A stretch of 64,000 bases of DNA, taken from the NCBI GenBank assembly GCA_001695595.3, contig MBPM02000019.1, positions 372,001 to 436,000 on the forward strand. The letters are read 5' to 3'. The notes under the pieces were generated by a model. That model was not told the origin of the DNA and made no database searches. It saw only the letters and a program-made list of their open reading frames with translations. Source of the stretch: Plasmopara viticola (lineage: Eukaryota > Oomycota > Peronosporomycetes > Peronosporales > Peronosporaceae). This document shows, piece after piece, positions 22,077-32,285 of the stretch. Numbering within the stretch: position 1 is the stretch's first letter; the number at the start of each line of letters is the position of its first letter. The translations under genes and the position numbers were made by a program.

Positions 22077-23040
22077 GTGCCGTTGTTTTTCTCGTTGCTA
22101 ACGAGATGCTCCGGTTTCGATATCTGGACAGCGCGCTTTTGTGCTTTTTGTTTTTAAATCCTCAAATTGACCACCAATCATTATTTCAAGAATGTACGTC
22201 GAGCAAACACATATGAGCGATCTATGATACAGCTTTCTTTTACAAGAAGATGACCATACTAACTTCATTTTGACACTTGTCCAGATACCAGCGCTTGATA
22301 CCTGCATATATTACCTTCTGCGTTGTTGTTCATTGCTTAGGCTGAAAAATAAACCTTTGGTCGAAGCAAGCGTTGTTGTTAAGTGAAATATTTGTCATTG
22401 CGAACGAGATACCCGGGTTCGATTCCCGGACGGCGCACTTTGTGCTACCAGTTCTTAAGACCTCACATTGACCACCAATCCTTGTTTTAAGATAGCACGT
22501 CGAGCCTACATACATGAGCGATCTATGATACAATTTTCTTTGCAAGAAGACGAGCATACAAACCTACAACTGACGCTCGTCAAAACAACAGCGTTTGATA
22601 CCTGAGACGGGTGTAAATGTATGTGAATAGCATTATGCTGACAAGAAAAGATGTGTGATGCATATCTTTGCCTTCTGCGTTATTGTTGAGCGGTGCAAAG
22701 TGCTTAGGCCCAAAAGTTACCCTACGATCGGAGCAACCGCCGTTGGTTAAGTGTTTAAATATATCGTTGCCAACGAGATACCCCGGTTCGATTCCCGGAC
22801 GGCGCACTTTTGTGCTACCAGTTTTAAAATCTCGCATTGATCACCATTTTGTTTAGAGGTATTACGTCGAGCCCACATACATAGCGAGAGAGCTTTCTTT
22901 TGCAAGAAGATGGGCATACTAGCTTACAACATGACACTTGTCATAAAAACAGCGCTTGATACCTGCAAATTATTACCTTTCTGCGTGGTTGTTAATTGCT
23001 TAGGCTGAAAAGAAACCTTTGATCAAAGCAATCAAAGCAA
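22077..23040 (+). pseudogene. degenerate tRNA triplet 7 (B-C-A)
   Basis: B 22077-22135, C 22370-22437 (GCGTTGT start, as in triplet 4), A 22737-22806 (70 nt; one G lost in the T-stem). Third triplet of super-repeat copy 2. Confidence 0.8.
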
Positions 23041-24003
23041 GTGCCGTTGTTTTTTCGTTGCTAACGAGATGCTCCGGTTTCGATATCTGGACAGCGCGCT
23101 TTTGTGCTTCTTGTTTTTAAAACCTCAAATTGACCACCAATCATTTTTTAAGAATGTACGTCGAGCAAACACATATGAGCGATCTATGATACAGCTTTCT
23201 TTTACAAGAAGATGGCCATACTAGCTTCATTTTGACACTTGTCAAAATACCAGCGCATGATGCCTGCATATATTACCTTCTGCGTTGTTGTTCATTGCTT
23301 AGGCTGAAAAATAAACCTTTGGTCGGAGCAAGCGCCGTTGTTAAGTGAAAAATTTGTCATTACGAACGAGATCCCGGGTTCGATTCCCGGACGGCGCACT
23401 TTTGTGCTACAAGTTTTTAAGACCTCACATTGACCACCAATTATTGTTTTAAGATAGTACGTCGAGCCTACATACATGAGCGATCTATGATACAATTTTC
23501 TTTGCAAGAAGACGAGCATACTAACCTACAATTGACGCTCGTCAAAACAACAGCGTTTGATACCTGAGACGGGTGTAAATGTCAGTGATAAGCATTATGC
23601 TGACAAGAAAAGATGTGTGATGCATATCTTTGCCTTCTGCGTTATTGTTGAGCGGTGCAAAGTGCTTAGGCCCAAAAGTTACCTTACGATCGGAGCAAGC
23701 GCCGTTAGTTTAGTGTTTAAATAGATCGTTGCCGACGAGATACCCCGGGTTCGATTCCCGGACGGCGCACTTTTGTGCTACCAGTTTTAAAATCTCGCAT
23801 TGACCACCAATTTTGTTTAGAGGTATAACGTCGAGCCCACATACATCGCGAGAGAGCTTTCTTTTGCAAGAAGATGGGCATACTAGCTTACAACATGACA
23901 CTTGTCATAAAAACAGCGCTTGATACCTGCAAATTATTACCTTTCTGCGTGGTTGTTAATTGCTTGGGCTAAAAAAAACCTTTGGTCAAAGCAATCAAAG
24001 CAA
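23041..24003 (+). pseudogene. degenerate tRNA triplet 8 (B-C-A)
   Basis: B 23041-23098, C 23332-23398, A 23699-23769. Counterpart of triplets 2 and 5, but the spacer after C carries ATTATTG and AGTACG forms typical of the intact array, which suggests gene conversion. Confidence 0.8.
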
Positions 24004-24967
24004 GTGCCGTTGTTTTTCTCGTTGCTAACGAGATGCTCCGGTTTCGATATCTGGACAGCGCGCTTTTGTGCTTCTTGTTTTAAAACCTCAAATTGACCAC
24101 CAATCATTATTTTAAGAATGTACGTCGAGCAAACACATATGAGCGATCTATGATACAGCTTTCTTTTACAAGAAAATGGCCATACTAGCTTCATTTTGAC
24201 ACTGGTCCAAATACCAGCGCTTGATACCTGCATATATTACCTTCTGCGTTGTTGTTCATTGCTTAGGCTGAAAAATAAACCTTTGGTCGGAGCAAGCGCC
24301 GTTGTTAAGTGAAAAATTTGTTATTACGAACGAGATCCCGGGTTCGATTCCCGGACGGCGCACTTTTGTTCTACCACTTTTTAAGACCTCACATGACCAC
24401 CAATCCTTGTTTTAAGATAGCACGTCGAGCCTACATACATGAGCGATCTATGATACAATTTTCTTTGCAAGAAGACGAGCATACTAACCTACAATTGACG
24501 CTCGTCAAAACAACAGCGTTTGATACCTGAGACGGGTGTAAATGTCAGTGATAAGCATTATGCTGACAAGAAAAGATGTGTGATGCATATCTTTGCCTTC
24601 TGCGTTATTGTTGAGCGGTGCAAAGTGCTTAGGCCCAAAAGTTACCTACGATCGGAGCAAGCGCCGTTAGTTTAGTGTTTAAATAGATCGTTGCCGACGA
24701 GATACCCCGGGTTCGATTCCCGGACGGCGCACTTTTGTGCTACCAGTTTTTAAAATCTCGCATTGACCACCAATTTTGTTTAGAGGTATTACGTCGAGCC
24801 CACATACATCGCGAGAGAGCTTTCTTTTGCAAGAAGATGGGCATACTAGCTTACAACATGACACTTGTCATGAAAAGAGCGCTTGATACCTGCAAATTAT
24901 TACCTTTCTGCGTGGTTGTTAATTGCTTGGGCTGAAAAGAAACCTTTGATCAAAGCAACCAAAGCAA
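24004..24967 (+). pseudogene. degenerate tRNA triplet 9 (B-C-A)
   Basis: B 24004-24062, C 24296-24362 (T-loop back to TTCGATT, unlike triplets 3 and 6), A 24661-24731. Second triplet of super-repeat copy 3. Confidence 0.8.
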
Positions 24968-25928
24968 GTGCCGTTGTTTTTCTCGTTGCTAACGAGATGC
25001 TCCGGTTTCGATATCTGGACAGCGCGCTTTTGTGCTTTTGTTTTTAAACCTCAAATTGACCACCAATCATTATTTCAAGAATGTACGTCGAGCAAACACA
25101 TATGAGCGATCTATGATACAGCTTTCTTTTACAAGAAGATGACCATACTAGCTTCATTTTGACACTTGTCCAAATACCAGCGCTTGATACCTGCATATAT
25201 TACCTTCTGCGTTGTTGTTCATTGCTTAGGCTGCAAAATAAACCTTTGGTCGAAGCAAGCGTTGTTGTTAAGTGAAAATTTGTCATTGCGAACGAGATAC
25301 CCGGGTTCGATTCCCGGACGGCGCACTTTGTGCTACCAGTTTTAAGACCTCACATTGACCACCAATCCTTGTTTTAAGATAGCACGTCGAGCCTACATAC
25401 ATGAGCGATCTATGATACAATTTTCTTTGCAAGAAGACGAGCATACAAACCTACAACTGACGCTCGTCAAAATAACAGCGTTTGATACCTGAAACGGGTG
25501 TAAATGTATGTGAATAGCATTATGCTGACAAGAAAAGATGTGTGATGCATATCTTTGCCTTCTGCGTTATTGTTGAGCGGTGCAAAGTGCTTAGGCCCAA
25601 AAGTTACCCTACGATCGGAGCAACCGCCGTTGGTTAAGTGTTTAAATATATCGTTGCCAACGAGATACCCCGGTTCGATTCCCGGACGGCGCACTTTTGT
25701 GCTACCAGTTTTAAAATCTCGCATTGATCACCCATTTTGTTTAGAGGTATTACGTCGAGCCCACATACATAGCGAGAGAGCTTTCTTTTGCAAGAAGATG
25801 GGCATACTAGCTTACAACATGACACTTGTCATAAAAACAGCGCTTGATACCTGCAAATTATTACCTTTCTGCGTGGTTGTTAATTGCTTGGGCTGAAAAG
25901 AAACCTTTGATCAAAGCAACCAAAGCAA
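24968..25928 (+). pseudogene. degenerate tRNA triplet 10 (B-C-A)
   Basis: B 24968-25026, C 25259-25325, A 25624-25693 (70 nt, acceptor starts with C). Third triplet of super-repeat copy 3. Confidence 0.8.
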
Positions 25929-26890
25929 GTGCCGTTGTTTTTCTCGTTGCTAACGAGATGCTCCGGTTTCGATATCTGGACAGCGCACTTTTGTGCTTCT
26001 TGTTTTTAAAACCTCAAATTGACCACCGATCGTTATTTTAAGAATGTACGTCGAGCAAACACATATGAGCGATCTATGATACAGCTTTCTTTTACAAGAA
26101 GATGACCATACTAGCTTCATTTTGACACTTGTCAAAATACCAGCGCTTGATACCTGCATATATTACCTTCTGCGTTGTTGTTCATTGCTTAGGCTGAAAA
26201 ATAAACCTTTGATCGAAGCAAGCGCCGTTGTTTGGTGAAAAATTTGTCATTATGAATGAGATACCCGGAATCGATTCCCGGACGGCGCACTTTTGTGCTA
26301 CCACTTTTTAAGACCTCACATTGACCACCAATCCTTGTTTTAAGATAGCACGTCGAGCCTACATACATGAGCGATCTATGACAATTTTTTTGCAAGAAGA
26401 CGAGCATACTAGCCTTCAACTTGACGCTCGTGAAAATAACAGCGCTTGATACCTGAGACGGGTGTAAATGTCAGTGATAAGCATTTTGCTGAGAATAAGA
26501 TGTGAGATGCATATTTTTGCCTTCTGCGTTATTATTCAGCGGTGCAAAGTGCTTAGGCCCAAAAGTTACCCTACGATCGGAGCAAGCGCCGTTAGTTTAG
26601 TTTTAAATATATTGTTGCCAACGAGATACCCCGGGTTCGATTCCCGGACGGCGCACTTTTGTGCTACCAGTTCTTAGAATCTCGCATTGACCACCAATTT
26701 TGTTTAGATGTTTCACGTCGAGCCCACATACATCGCGAGAGAGCTTTCTTTTGCAAGAAGATGGGCATACTAGCTTACAACATGACACTTGTCATAAAAA
26801 CAGCGCTTGATACCTGCAAATTATTACCTTTCTGCGTGGTTGTTAATTGCTTAGGCTGAAAAAAACCTTTGATCAAAGCAATCAAAGCAA
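25929..26890 (+). pseudogene. degenerate tRNA triplet 11 (B-C-A)
   Basis: B 25929-25987, C 26222-26289 (T-stem CCGGA, box B damaged), A 26586-26655 (70 nt). Not part of the threefold super-repeat; its A copy is closer to that of triplet 1. Confidence 0.8.
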
Positions 26891-27856
26891 GTGCCGTTGT
26901 TTTTCTCGTTGCTAACGAGATGCTCCGGTTTCGATATCTGGACAGCGCACTTTTGTGCTTCTTGTTGTTAAAACCTCAAATTGACCACCGATCATTATTT
27001 TAAGAATGTACGTCGAGCAAACACATATGAGCGATCTATGATACAGCTTTCTTTTACAAGAAGATGACCATACTAGCTTCATTTTGACACTTGTCCAAAT
27101 ACCAGCGCTTGATACCTGCATATATTACCTTCTGCGTTGTTGTTCATTGCTTAGGCTGAAAAATAAACCTTTGGTCGAAGCAAGCGCCGTTGTTAAGTGA
27201 AAAATTTGTCATTACGAACGAGATACCCGGATTCGATTCCCGGACGGCGCACTTTTGTGCTACCAGTTTTAAGACCTCACATTGACCACCAATCCTTGTT
27301 TTAAGATAGCACGTCGAGCCTACATACATGAGCGATCTATGATACAATTTTCTTTGCAAGAAGACGAGCATACAACCTACACTTGACGCTCGTCAAAATA
27401 ACAGCGTTTGATACCTGAGACGGGTGTAAATGTATGTGAATAGCATTATGCTGACAAGAAAAGATGTGTGATGCATATCTTTGCCTTCTGCGTTATTGTT
27501 GAGCGGTGCAAAGTGCATAGGCCCAAAAGTTACCCTACGATCGGAGCAACCGCCGTTGGTTAAGTGTTTAAATATATCGTTGCCAACGAGATACCCCGAG
27601 TTCGATTCCCGGACGGCGCACTTTTGTGCTACCAGTTTTAAAAATCTCGCATTGATCACCCATTTTGTTTAGAGGTATAACGTCGAGCCCACATACATAG
27701 CGAGAGAGCTTTCTTTTGCAAGAAGATGGGCATACTAGCTTACAACATGACACTTGTCATAAAAACAGCGCTTGATACCTGCAAATTATTACCTTTCTGC
27801 GTGGTTGTTAATTGCTTGGGCTGAAAAGAAACCTTTGATCAAAGCAACCAAAGCAA
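26891..27856 (+). pseudogene. degenerate tRNA triplet 12 (B-C-A)
   Basis: B 26891-26949, C 27184-27251 (T-stem CCGGA), A 27550-27620. The A copy has only one anticodon-stem mismatch but starts with C and has a T-stem mismatch, as in triplet 4. Confidence 0.8.
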
Positions 27857-28885
27857 GTGCCGTTGTTTTTCTCGTTGCTAACGAGATGCCCCGGTTTCGA
27901 TATCTGGACAGCGCGCTTTTGTGCTTTTTGTTTTTAAAACCTCAAATTGACCACCAATCATTATTTTAGGAATGTACGTCGAGCAAATACATATGAGCGA
28001 TCTATGATACAGCTTTCTTTTACAAGAAGATGACAATACTAGCTTCATTTTGACACTTGTCAAAATACCAGCGCATGATACCTGCATATATTACCTTCTG
28101 CGTTGTTGTTCATTGCTTAGGCTAAAAAATAGACCTTTGATCGAAGCAAGCGCCGTTGTTAAGTGAAAAATTTGTCATTGCGAACGAGATACCCGGGTTC
28201 GATTCTCGGACGGCGCACTTTTTGCTACAAGTTTTTAAGACCTCACATTGACCACCAATCCTTGTTTTAAGATAGCACGTCGAGCCTACATACATGAGCG
28301 ATCTATGACACAAGTTTCTTTGCAAGAAGACGAGCATACTAGCCTTCAACTTGACGCTCGTCAAAATAACAGCGCTTGATACCTGAGACGGGTGTAAATG
28401 TATGTGAATAGCATTCGCTGACAGGAATGAGATGTGGGATGCATATTATTGCCTTCTGCGTTTTTGTTGGGCGATACAAAGTGCTTAGGCTGAATAGTAA
28501 TCCTATGATCGGAGAAAGCGCCGATGGTTTAGTGGTAAACTAGTTGCCAACGAGATACCCCGGGTTCGATTCCCGGACGGCGCACTTTTGTGCTACAAGT
28601 TTTTAAGACCTCACATTGACCACCAATTATTGTTTTAAGATAGTACGTCGAGCCCACATACATGAGCGATCTATGACACAAGTTTCTTTGCAAGAAGACG
28701 AGCATACTAACCTACAATTGACGCTCGTCAAAATAACAGCGCTTGATACCTGAGACGGGTGTAAATGTATGTGAATAGCATTTTGCTGACAAGAATAAGA
28801 TGAGAGATGCATATTATTGCCTTCTGCGTTATTGTTGAGCGGTGCAAAGTGCTTAGGCTGAAAAGTTTACCTACGATCGGAACAA
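27857..28885 (+). pseudogene. transition triplet 13 (B-C-A) into the intact array
   Basis: B 27857-27915, C 28150-28217 (T-stem 3' strand CTCGG), A 28518-28584 (67 nt). This last A copy has the intact D-loop AGTGGTA but has lost bases in the 5' anticodon strand and has one acceptor change (GCGCCGA). The spacer after it is full length (368-bp unit) and of the intact-array type, so the switch from decayed to intact units lies within about 28.4-28.9 kb. Confidence 0.8.
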
Positions 28886-28956
28886 GCGCCGTTGGTTTAG
28901 TGGTAGTATATCTCGTTGCCAACGAGATGCCCCGGGTTCGATTCCCGGACGGCGCA
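28886..28956 (+). tRNA. tRNA-Gly(GCC) copy 1
   Basis: The first full-length gene. It differs from the common sequence by GTAGTAT instead of GTAAAAT at the D-arm 3' side, which puts a T-T mismatch into the D-stem. Next copy after 369 bp; spacer TGTA, T3, CAGG, GCAT, s5 region altered (GCGTTTTGTTGGCGG). Confidence 0.75.
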
Positions 28957-29254
28957 CTTTTGTGCTACAAGTTTTTAAGACCTCACATTGACCACCAATC
29001 ATTGTTTTAAGATAGTACGTCGAGCCCACATACATGAGCGATCTATGACACAAGTTTCTTTGCAAGAAGACGAGCATACTAGCCTTCAACTTGACTCTCG
29101 TCAAAATAACAGCGCTTGATACCTGAGACGGGTGTAAATGTATGTGAATAGCATTTGCTGACAGGAATGAGATGTGGGATGCATATTATTGCCTTCTGCG
29201 TTTTGTTGGCGGTACAAAGTGCTTAGGCTGAATAGTAATCTATGATCGGAGCAA

Positions 29255-29324
29255 GCGCCGTTGTTTAGTGGTAAAATATCTCGTTGCCAACGAGATGCCC
29301 CGGGTTCGATTCCCGGACGGCGCA
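29255..29324 (+). tRNA. tRNA-Gly(GCC) copy 2, variant
   Basis: 70 nt: one G is missing at bases 9-10, damaging box A and the D-stem; possibly not functional. Next after 370 bp; spacer TGTA, T4, CAG-type (CAGAGAAAATG), GCAT, ATTGAT. Confidence 0.6.
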
Positions 29325-29631
29325 CTTTTGTGCTACAAGTTTTTAAGACCTCACATTGACCACCAATTATTGTTTAAGATAGTTCTCGTCGAGCCCACAT
29401 ACATGAGCGATCTATGACACAAGTTTCTTTGCAAGAAGACGAGCATACTAGCCTTCAACTTGACGCTCGTCAAAATAACAGCGCTTGATACCTGAGACGG
29501 GTGTAAATGTATGTGAATAGCATTTTGCTGACAGAGAAAATGTGGATGCATATTATTGCCTTCTGCGTTATTGATGAGCGGTACAAAGTGCTTAGGCTGA
29601 ATAGTAATCCTATGATCGGAGCAAGCGCCGT

Positions 29632-29642
29632 TGGTTTAGTGG
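29632..29642 (+). promoter_or_regulatory. box A (shown for copy 3)
   Basis: TGGTTTAGTGG at tRNA bases 8-18 matches the eukaryotic pol III A-box TGGCNNAGTGG at all but one fixed position. It sits at the same offset in every intact copy. Confidence 0.85.
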
Positions 29643-29673
29643 TAAAATATCTCGTTGCCAACGAGATGCCCCG

Positions 29674-29684
29674 GGTTCGATTCC
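29674..29684 (+). promoter_or_regulatory. box B (shown for copy 3)
   Basis: GGTTCGATTCC at tRNA bases 50-60 is a perfect B-box, the main TFIIIC contact. A CAA triplet just before the gene, at the likely start site, is also constant. Confidence 0.85.
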
Positions 29685-29696
29685 CGGACGGCGCAC

Positions 29697-29700
29697 TTTT
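29697..29700 (+). terminator. pol III terminator T4 (shown for copy 3)
   Basis: TTTT begins two bases after the mature 3' end in every intact copy. It is the loop of a perfect GCAC-TTTT-GTGC inverted repeat whose left arm is the tRNA 3' end. Confidence 0.7.
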
Positions 29701-29710
29701 GTGCTACAAG

Positions 29711-29715
29711 TTTTT
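29711..29715 (+). terminator. back-up pol III terminator T5 (shown for copy 3)
   Basis: A T5 run 16-20 bases downstream of the tRNA end is constant in the intact array and would catch read-through past T4. Confidence 0.6.
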
Positions 29716-29829
29716 AAGACCTCACATTGACCACCAATTATTGTTTTAAGATAGTACGTCGAGCCCACATACATGAGCGATCTATGACACAAGTTTCTTT
29801 GCAAGAAGACGAGCATACTAGCCTTCAAC

Positions 29830-29843
29830 TTGACGCTCGTCAA
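29830..29843 (+). repeat. 14-bp spacer palindrome (shown for copy 3)
   Basis: TTGACG-CT-CGTCAA lies about 135 bases downstream of each tRNA. The decayed monomers carry other bases at the same place but often keep the symmetry: ATGACA-CT-TGTCAT in A spacers, TTGACA-CT-TGTCAA in the best B spacers. Confidence 0.75.
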
Positions 29844-29996
29844 AATAACAGCGCTTGATACCTGAGACGGGAATAAATGTATGTGAATAGCATTTTGCTG
29901 ACAGGAATGAAATGTGGGATGCATATTATTGCCTTCTGCGTTATTGTTGAGCGGTACAAAGTGCTTAGGCTGAAAGTAATCCTACGATCGGAGCAA

Positions 29997-30067
29997 GCGC
30001 CGTTGGTTTAGTGGTAAAATATCTCGTTGCCAACGAGATGCCCCGGGTTCGATTCCCGGACGGCGCA
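29997..30067 (+). tRNA. tRNA-Gly(GCC) copy 4
   Basis: Same as copy 3. Next after 371 bp; spacer TGTA, T3, CAGG, GTAT, AATTG. Confidence 0.92.
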
Positions 30068-30367
30068 CTTTTGTGCTACAAGTTTTTAAGACCTCACATT
30101 GACCACCAATTATTGTTTTAAGATAGTACGTCGAGCCCACATACATGAGCGATCTATGACACAAGTTTCTTTGCAAGAAGACGAGCATACTAGCCTTCAA
30201 CTTGACGCTCGTCAAAATAACAGCGCTTGATACCTGAGACGGGTGTAAATGTATGTGAATAGCATTTGCTGACAGGAATGAGATGTGGGATGTATATTAT
30301 TGCCTTCTGCGTTAATTGGAGCGGTACAAAGTGCTTAGGCTGAATAGTAATCCTATGATCGGAGCAA

Positions 30368-30438
30368 GCGCCGTTGGTTTAGTGGTAAAATATCTCGTTG
30401 CCAACGAGATGCCCCGGGTTCGATTCCCGGACGGCGCA
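30368..30438 (+). tRNA. tRNA-Gly(GCC) copy 5
   Basis: Same as copy 3. Next after 368 bp; spacer del, T3, CAGG, GTAT, AATTT. Confidence 0.92.
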
Positions 30439-30735
30439 CTTTTGTGCTACAAGTTTTTAAGACCTCACATTGACCACCAATTATTGTTTTAAGATAGTTC
30501 GTCGAGCCCACATACATGAGCGATCTATGACACAAGTTTCTTTGCAAGAAGACGAGCATACTAGCCTTCAACTTGACGCTCGTCAAAATAACAGCGCTTG
30601 ATACCTGAGACGGGTAAATGTATGTGAATAGCATTTGCTGACAGGAATGAAATTGGGATGTATATTATTGCCTTCTGCGTTAATTTGAGCGGTACAAAGT
30701 GCTTAGGCTGAATAGTAATCCTATGATCGGAGCAA

Positions 30736-30806
30736 GCGCCGTTGGTTTAGTGGTAAAATATCTCGTTGCCAACGAGATGCCCCGGGTTCGATTCCCGGAC
30801 GGCGCA
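30736..30806 (+). tRNA. tRNA-Gly(GCC) copy 6
   Basis: Same as copy 3. Next after 364 bp, the shortest unit, owing to a deletion after ACCACCAATT; spacer TGTA, T3, CAGG, GTAT, AATTT. Confidence 0.92.
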
Positions 30807-31099
30807 CTTTTGTGCTACAAGTTTTTAAGACCTCACATTGACCACCAATTTAAGATACTTCGTCGAGCCCACATACATGAGCGATCTATGACACAAGTTT
30901 CTTTGCAAGAAGACGAGCATACTAGCCTTCAACTTGACGCTCGTCAAAATAACAGCGCTTGATACCTGAGACGGGTGTAAATGTATGTGAATAGCATTTG
31001 CTGACAGGAATGAGATGTGGGATGTATATTATTGCCTTCTGCGTTAATTTGAGCGGTACAAAGTGCTTAGGCTGAATAGTAATCCTATGATCGGAGCAA

Positions 31100-31170
31100 G
31101 CGCCGTTGGTTTAGTGGTAAAATATCTCGTTGCCAACGAGATGCCCCGGGTTCGATTCCCGGACGGCGCA
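31100..31170 (+). tRNA. tRNA-Gly(GCC) copy 7
   Basis: Next after 373 bp; spacer AATA, T4, CAGG, GCAT, ATTGTT. Confidence 0.92.
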
Positions 31171-31472
31171 CTTTTGTGCTACAAGTTTTTAAGACCTCAC
31201 ATTGACCACCAATTATTGTTTTAAGATAGTACGTCGAGCCCACATACATGAGCGATCTATGACACAAGTTTCTTTGCAAGAAGACGAGCATACTAGCCTT
31301 CAACTTGACGCTCGTCAAAATAACAGCGCTTGATACCTGAGACGGGAATAAATGTATGTGAATAGCATTTTGCTGACAGGAATGAGATGTGGGATGCATA
31401 TTATTGCCTTCTGCGTTATTGTTGAGCGGTACAAAGTGCTTAGGCTGAATAGTAATCCTATGATCGGAGCAA

Positions 31473-31543
31473 GCGCCGTTGGTTTAGTGGTAAAATATCT
31501 CGTTGCCAACGAGATGCCCCGGGTTCGATTCCCGGACGGCGCA
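31473..31543 (+). tRNA. tRNA-Gly(GCC) copy 8
   Basis: Next after 371 bp; spacer TGTA, T3, CAGG, GTAT, AATTT. Confidence 0.92.
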
Positions 31544-31843
31544 CTTTTGTGCTACAAGTTTTTAAGACCTCACATTGACCACCAATTATTGTTTTAAGAT
31601 AGTACGTCGAGCCCACATACATGAGCGATCTATGACACAAGTTTCTTTGCAAGAAGACGAGCATACTAGCCTTCAACTTGACGCTCGTCAAAATAACAGC
31701 GCTTGATACCTGAGACGGGTGTAAATGTATGTGAATAGCATTTGCTGACAGGAATGAGATGTGGGATGTATATTATTGCCTTCTGCGTTAATTTGAGCGG
31801 TACAAAGTGCTTAGGCTGAATAGTAATCCTATGATCGGAGCAA

Positions 31844-31914
31844 GCGCCGTTGGTTTAGTGGTAAAATATCTCGTTGCCAACGAGATGCCCCGGGTTCGAT
31901 TCCCGGACGGCGCA
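31844..31914 (+). tRNA. tRNA-Gly(GCC) copy 9
   Basis: Next after 371 bp; spacer AATA, T3, CAGG, GTAT, AATTT. Confidence 0.92.
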
Positions 31915-32214
31915 CTTTTGTGCTACAAGTTTTTAAGACCTCACATTGACCACCAATTATTGTTTTAAGATAGTACGTCGAGCCCACATACATGAGCGAT
32001 CTATGACACAAGTTTCTTTGCAAGAAGACGAGCATACTAGCCTTCAACTTGACGCTCGTCAAAATAACAGCGCTTGATACCTGAGACGGGAATAAATGTA
32101 TGTGAATAGCATTTGCTGACAGGAATGAGATGTGGGATGTATATTATTGCCTTCTGCGTTAATTTGAGCGGTACAAAGTGCTTAGGCTGAATAGTAATCC
32201 TATGATCGGAGCAA

Positions 32215-32285
32215 GCGCCGTTGGTTTAGTGGTAAAATATCTCGTTGCCAACGAGATGCCCCGGGTTCGATTCCCGGACGGCGCA
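32215..32285 (+). tRNA. tRNA-Gly(GCC) copy 10
   Basis: Next after 372 bp; spacer TGTA, T4, CAGG, GCAT, AATTT. Confidence 0.92.

Larger units (their letters stand above)
17248..25928 (+). repeat. three copies of a ~2.9-kb super-repeat (9 monomers each)
   Basis: Blocks 17248-20148, 20149-23040 and 23041-25928 each contain three triplets in the same order, and private variants recur at the same place in each: the short B copy in the first triplet, the shared C variants in the second and third, and the A copy starting with C in the third. The pattern means a 2.9-kb segment was duplicated twice after the triplets had diverged. Confidence 0.85.
29625..29695 (+). tRNA. tRNA-Gly(GCC) copy 3, reference copy
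   Basis: Cloverleaf: acceptor GCGCCGT/ACGGCGC (7 bp), D-stem GTTT/AAAT, D-loop AGTGGTA, anticodon stem TCTCG/CGAGA with loop TTGCCAA (anticodon GCC, glycine GGC/GGT codons), variable loop TGCC, T-stem CCGGG/CCCGG with loop TTCGATT, discriminator A. No intron; CCA is not encoded. Next after 372 bp; spacer AATA, T4, CAGG, GCAT, ATTGTT. Confidence 0.95.

Noticed and set aside
16301..28364. Similar small frames over the degenerate triplets
   Set aside because: Same origin as above; their frames break wherever single-base indels occur, so no coding constraint is visible.
28957..29254. A second RNA gene (5S rRNA or box C/D snoRNA) in the spacer
   Set aside because: I found no 5S-like internal promoter and no paired C and D boxes at suitable distance.
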